Below are positions 59,777 to 64,000 of a stretch of DNA of 64,000 nt, piece after piece; positions within the stretch are counted from its first letter, which is position 1, and every line of letters starts with the position of its first letter. This DNA comes from Nemophila menziesii (lineage: Eukaryota > Streptophyta > Magnoliopsida > Boraginales > Hydrophyllaceae): the NCBI GenBank assembly GCA_029959085.1, contig JARWIR010000011.1, positions 6,945,840 through 7,009,839 of the forward strand, written 5' to 3'. The position numbers and the translations under genes were made by a program. The notes under the pieces are model-generated. The model saw only the letters and a list, made by a program, of their open reading frames with translations, had not been told where the DNA came from and did no database searches.

Positions 59777-61846
59777 TGTGTATTATTGTTTTATTCTGGC
59801 TGAAATGATTATATTAGTTCAAGAGGAATTCTATACAAGACATACGTGTGTATTGGTGAGTATTACATCAAAATAAAATAGAGCTTATGAGTTGTGGTGT
59901 CTCAAGAAAACCTTATAAGAGTTATATAAAGGATGAGCTTACTTTCTATTATTATCATAAGAGTGGTCATATCAAACCTAAATTCCCAAAACTTTTCAAA
60001 AAAAAGCCAATGAAAATATTAATGCAACATTGGTTGATGATAGCTCAAACCAAAGTGATGACAAAGAGCATGTAGCCAACTATGTTTCTTTCATGGCTAC
60101 TTAAAAAGAAGAAGACGAGGTAAAGTTCAAATCTAACTTATGTTTATCTTAAGATCAATTAGACGATGGTATTAAAAATCTTATGATTTTTTACGTGATT
60201 ACAAACACTCTCTTAAATCAAACAAAAAACCAAATATTTGAAAACTTTTTACAAATATTTTAGGAAACAATGTTGAGTTTGATGATAATAACTCTATCAT
60301 TTTTTATAACAATAAGTTTATCCACAATTCGCATAAAAAACTTTAATTATGACATTTAGGCTTTAATATACTATAATATTTAGGTTACTTTAATATCACA
60401 TAATTCCTTCTATTTTTAAAAAAAATACAATTATTAATTATTCATTAAATCTAATTGAGAATTTATCAAACTTTTGTATAAACCTAATTGTTAATTACAC
60501 TACATGTCATTTTAGAATGTACAACCAACAAACAAATATTATATAAAAATCCATGCACGTTGATTTTGATGAAGGAAATTCTTTTAAAAGAAAGTGAAAA
60601 AATATAAAAGTCGAATATACCAAGTTCCATCAACTTGAAGAAGAAGTAAAACCTAATATATCATAACCTTAAATTTATTCTGACATTCAAACTATTAAAG
60701 AGAAGAATGATGAAACTCCCAAAGAACTTCATAGAAGTAGGAACAATGTTAGAGGACTCTTGCTAAAGTTAATACTTGGTGATCCATGTAAAGGGCTAAG
60801 AACAAACTCAACTCTTAATGATTTGTGTTCTCATTGTACTTTCTTGTCTAAATTCAGACCGAAGAATAACAAATAAGATCTACTTGATGATCATTTGGTA
60901 AATGCAATGCATGAAGAGTTTATAACGATTTTATAAGGATGTTGATACGAGTATGCATAGTAAATTCCAATTGCACATGATTGGAGAATTTAACTTCTTC
61001 CTCAGACTAAAAATAAAGAAAATGGAAGATCGGATCTGTCTCAACCAAGCTAAATAAGCCAAAGATCTTATTAAGAAGTTTGAACTTACTAATTCCAAGT
61101 GGGTTGGAATTCCCATAAGGAAACATCCACAACTCTTAATAAACAAGAATAAAAGGTAACGATGTTGATGAGAAGACGTACTTAGCAGATTAATTAATTA
61201 TTCTTTGGGGCAAGTAAAATATTAATTTGATTTTTTGGATCATTGACCCTTAAAAAAATATGTACACCTTATAAATAAAAAATTTATTTAAAAATTTAAT
61301 ATTAAATTTTATTATATTATTTAAAACAACAAATTGTGTCTTAATATATAAATGTTATTTCTGAAATATCTTAATTAAATAATAACATAAGAAAACTCAA
61401 AATATGAAATTGCATGTTTATATACGTAGCTAATGAATGATACATTTTTAAGAGAGTCAAAATTTTGACTATTAAATATAAATTCCCTAGAGGGTATTGT
61501 TGATCATCTTGGCAAATCCTTTCACAAGATCAAAAGAGCAAACTCGTGATGATAATGTGTTGAGAAATATTAGAACTGAACTAAAGAAAAAGATATTTGT
61601 GAATATATTTTTTGTATATCCAAAACTAGTTTAGTATAATAGAAATATTTTTATATATATATAATTTTAAGAAGTGAAGAGTAGAATTGGAGACGTGGGT
61701 ATTATATGTACATTAAATAAATTTTTTTTATTGAATATATTTTTATTAAATAAAGATTTTAGTAGTACATAATGTTATAAATATAATTTTATTGTTAATA
61801 GTTCCAAAAAAAATCTTTAACTAATAGGAGAAAAGAAAAAAGGATA
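59777..61846 (+). repeat. Array 2, unit 6
   Basis: Gag 59,887-60,075; RT end 60,941-61,159. Almost identical to units 4 and 5; the TA run near 61,652 is 2 bp shorter than in unit 5. Confidence 0.94.
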
Positions 61847-63914
61847 TGTGTATTATTGTTTTATTCTGGCTGAAATGATTATATTAGTTCAAGAGGAATT
61901 CTATACAAGACATACGTGTGTATTGGTGAGTATTACATCAAAATAAAATAGAGCTTATGAGTTGTGGTGTCTCAAGAAAACCTTATAAGAGTTATATAAA
62001 GGATGAGCTTACTTTCTATTATTATCATAAGAGTGGTCATATCAAACCTAAATTCCCAAAACTTTTCAAAAAAAAAGCCAATGAAAATATTAATGCAACA
62101 TTGGTTGATGATAGCTCAAACCAAAGTGATGACAAAGAGCATGTAGCCAACTATGTTTCTTTCATGGCTACTTAAAAAGAAGAAGACGAGGTAAAGTTCA
62201 AATCTAACTTATGTTTATCTTAAGATCAATTAGACGATGGTATTAAAAATCTTATGATTTTTTACGTGATTACAAACACTCTCTTAAATCAAACAAAAAA
62301 CCAAATATTTGAAAACTTTTTACAAATATTTTAGGAAACAATGTTGAGTTTGATGATAATAACTCTATCATTTTTTATAACAATAAGTTTATCCACAATT
62401 CGCATAAAAAACTTTAATTATGACATTTAGGCTTTAATATACTATAATATTTAGGTTACTTTAATATCACATAATTCCTTCTATTTTTAAAAAAAATACA
62501 ATTATTAATTATTCATTAAATCTAATTGAGAATTTATCAAACTTTTGTATAAACCTAATTGTTAATTACACTACATGTCATTTTAGAATGTACAACCAAC
62601 AAACAAATATTATATAAAAATCCATGCACGTTGATTTTGATGAAGGAAATTCTTTTAAAAGAAAGTGAAAAAATATAAAAGTCGAATATACCAAGTTCCA
62701 TCAACTTGAAGAAGAAGTAAAACCTAATATATCATAACCTTAAATTTATTCTGACATTCAAACTATTAAAGAGAAGAATGATGAAACTCCCAAAGAACTT
62801 CATAGAAGTAGGAACAATGTTAGAGGACTCTTGCTAAAGTTAATACTTGGTGATCCATGTAAAGGGCTAAGAACAAACTAAACTCTTAATGATTTGTGTT
62901 CTCATTGTACTTTCTTGTCTAAATTCAGACCGAAGAATAACAAATAAGATCTACTTGATGATCATTTGGTAAATGCAATGCATGAAGAGTTTATAACGAT
63001 TTTATAAGGATGTTGATACGAGTATGCATAGTAAATTCCAATTGCACATGATTGGAGAATTTAACTTCTTCCTCAGACTAAAAATAAAGAAAATGGAAGA
63101 TCGGATCTGTCTCAACCAAGCTAAATAAGCCAAAGATCTTATTAAGAAGTTTGAACTTACTAATTCCAAGTGGGTTGGAATTCCCATAAGGAAACATCCA
63201 CAACTCTTAATAAACAAGAATAAAAGGTAACGATGTTGATGAGAAGACGTACTTAGCAGATTAATTAATTATTCTTTGGGGCAAGTAAAATATTAATTTG
63301 ATTTTTTGGATCATTGACCCTTAAAAAAATATGTACACCTTATAAATAAAAAATTTATTTAAAAATTTAATATTAAATTTTATTATATTATTTAAAACAA
63401 AAAATTGTGTCTTAATATATAAATGTTATTTCTGAAATATCTTAATTAAATAATAACATAAGAAAACTCAAAATATGAAATTGCATGTTTATATACGTAG
63501 CTAATGAATGATACATTTTTAAGAGAGTCAAAATTTTGACTATTAAATATAAATTCCCTAGAGGGTATTGTTGATCATCTTGGCAAATCCTTTCACAAGA
63601 TCAAAAGAGCAAACTCGTGATGATAATGTGTTGAGAAATATTAGAACTGAACTAAAGAAAAAGATATTTGTGAATATATTTTTTGTATATCCAAAACTAG
63701 TTTAGTATAATAGAAATATTTTTATATATATAATTTTAAGAAGTGAAGAGTAGAATTGGAGACGTGGGTATTATATGTACATTAAATAAATTTTTTTTAT
63801 TGAATATATTTTTATTAAATAAAGATTTTAGTAGTACATAATGTTATAAATATAATTTTATTGTTAATAGTTCCAAAAAAAATCTTTAACTAATAGGAGA
63901 AAAGAAAAAAGGAT
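61847..63914 (+). repeat. Array 2, unit 7
   Basis: Gag 61,957-62,175, extended to VANYVSFMAT by one extra A. RT end 63,012-63,230. Private changes: ACAAACTAAACTC (62,874) and AACAAAAAATTG (63,396). TA run 63,723-63,732 is the shortest. Confidence 0.94.
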
Positions 63915-64000
63915 ATGTGTATTATTGTTTTATTCTGGCTGAAATGATTATATTAGTTCAAGAGGAATTCTATACAAGACATACGTGTGTATTGGTGAGT
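63915..64000 (+). repeat. Array 2, unit 8, partial
   Basis: The first 86 bp of the next unit, identical in phase to unit 7, ending at the window edge. Confidence 0.9.

Larger units (their letters stand above)
49390..64000 (+). repeat. Tandem array 2: seven ~2.07-2.09-kb units, continuing past the window
   Basis: The landmark TGTGTATTATTGTTTTATTC recurs at 49,390, 51,471, 53,562, 55,633, 57,705, 59,777, 61,847 and 63,915. Content matches array 1: gag fragment, tail, pre-RT fragment, RT C-terminus, spacer. A 9-bp loss between AATT repeats (TATAAATTCCCTAG instead of TATAAATTGGGTGAATTCCC) is present from unit 3 on, and it mostly explains the shorter period. The array is cut by the window edge. 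Confidence 0.95.

Noticed and set aside
13374..64000. CRISPR-like repetition
   Set aside because: The period is about 2.08 kb with no short repeat-spacer pattern, and the sequence is plant.

Overview
This is a plant nuclear window, most likely eudicot. It is extremely A+T rich. It holds Ty1/copia and plant LINE relics, fragments of plant nuclear genes that keep GT-AG introns, MITE-type insertions and long tandem arrays. I see no intact protein-coding gene, no tRNA or rRNA gene, and nothing prokaryotic. The long repetitive non-coding layout suggests pericentromeric or other gene-poor heterochromatin; that is inference.

Three paralogous segments lie in the same orientation: I (about 1-11,490), II (about 25,050-38,399) and III (about 40,461-49,389). 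The shared order is: LTR-like leader; copia gag/protease/pre-integrase relic; a long inverted-repeat arm holding the 3' end of a LINE; a fragment of a KIX-domain (Mediator MED15-like) gene with four recognisable exons; the opposite inverted-repeat arm; a hairpin-forming 18-bp minisatellite; an unidentified open fragment; an antisense PPR-gene fragment; a second copia gag relic; and a cluster of short palindromes. Each copy has its own lesions. Segment I lacks about 1.7 kb of the second arm but carries a 191-bp MITE with a 9-bp target duplication. Segment III is truncated at its left end and begins inside the LINE. A 2.06-kb insertion of different composition (38,400-40,460) sits between II and III.

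Two tandem arrays are made of the same roughly 2.08-kb unit. Array 1 (13,374-21,800) has four copies plus a stub. Array 2 (49,390 to the window end) has seven copies and runs off the edge. The unit is a deletion derivative of a copia element: a gag zinc-knuckle remnant, the region before reverse transcriptase, and the end of the RT domain, with the catalytic RT core deleted. A copy that still has the RT core, including YVDD, lies at 23,215-24,349. All recognisable zinc knuckles in the window already share the same lost cysteines, so amplification acted on dead DNA and not on an active element. Mutations accumulate stepwise along array 2, and its last four units are nearly identical, which points to recent local amplification.

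Nothing here encodes a working pathway. The biological interest is structural: a satellite-like repeat born from a broken retrotransposon, and a composite block with long inverted repeats that has collected pieces of at least two host genes (KIX/MED15-like and PPR). If transcribed, the arms or the minisatellite could form long double-stranded RNA.
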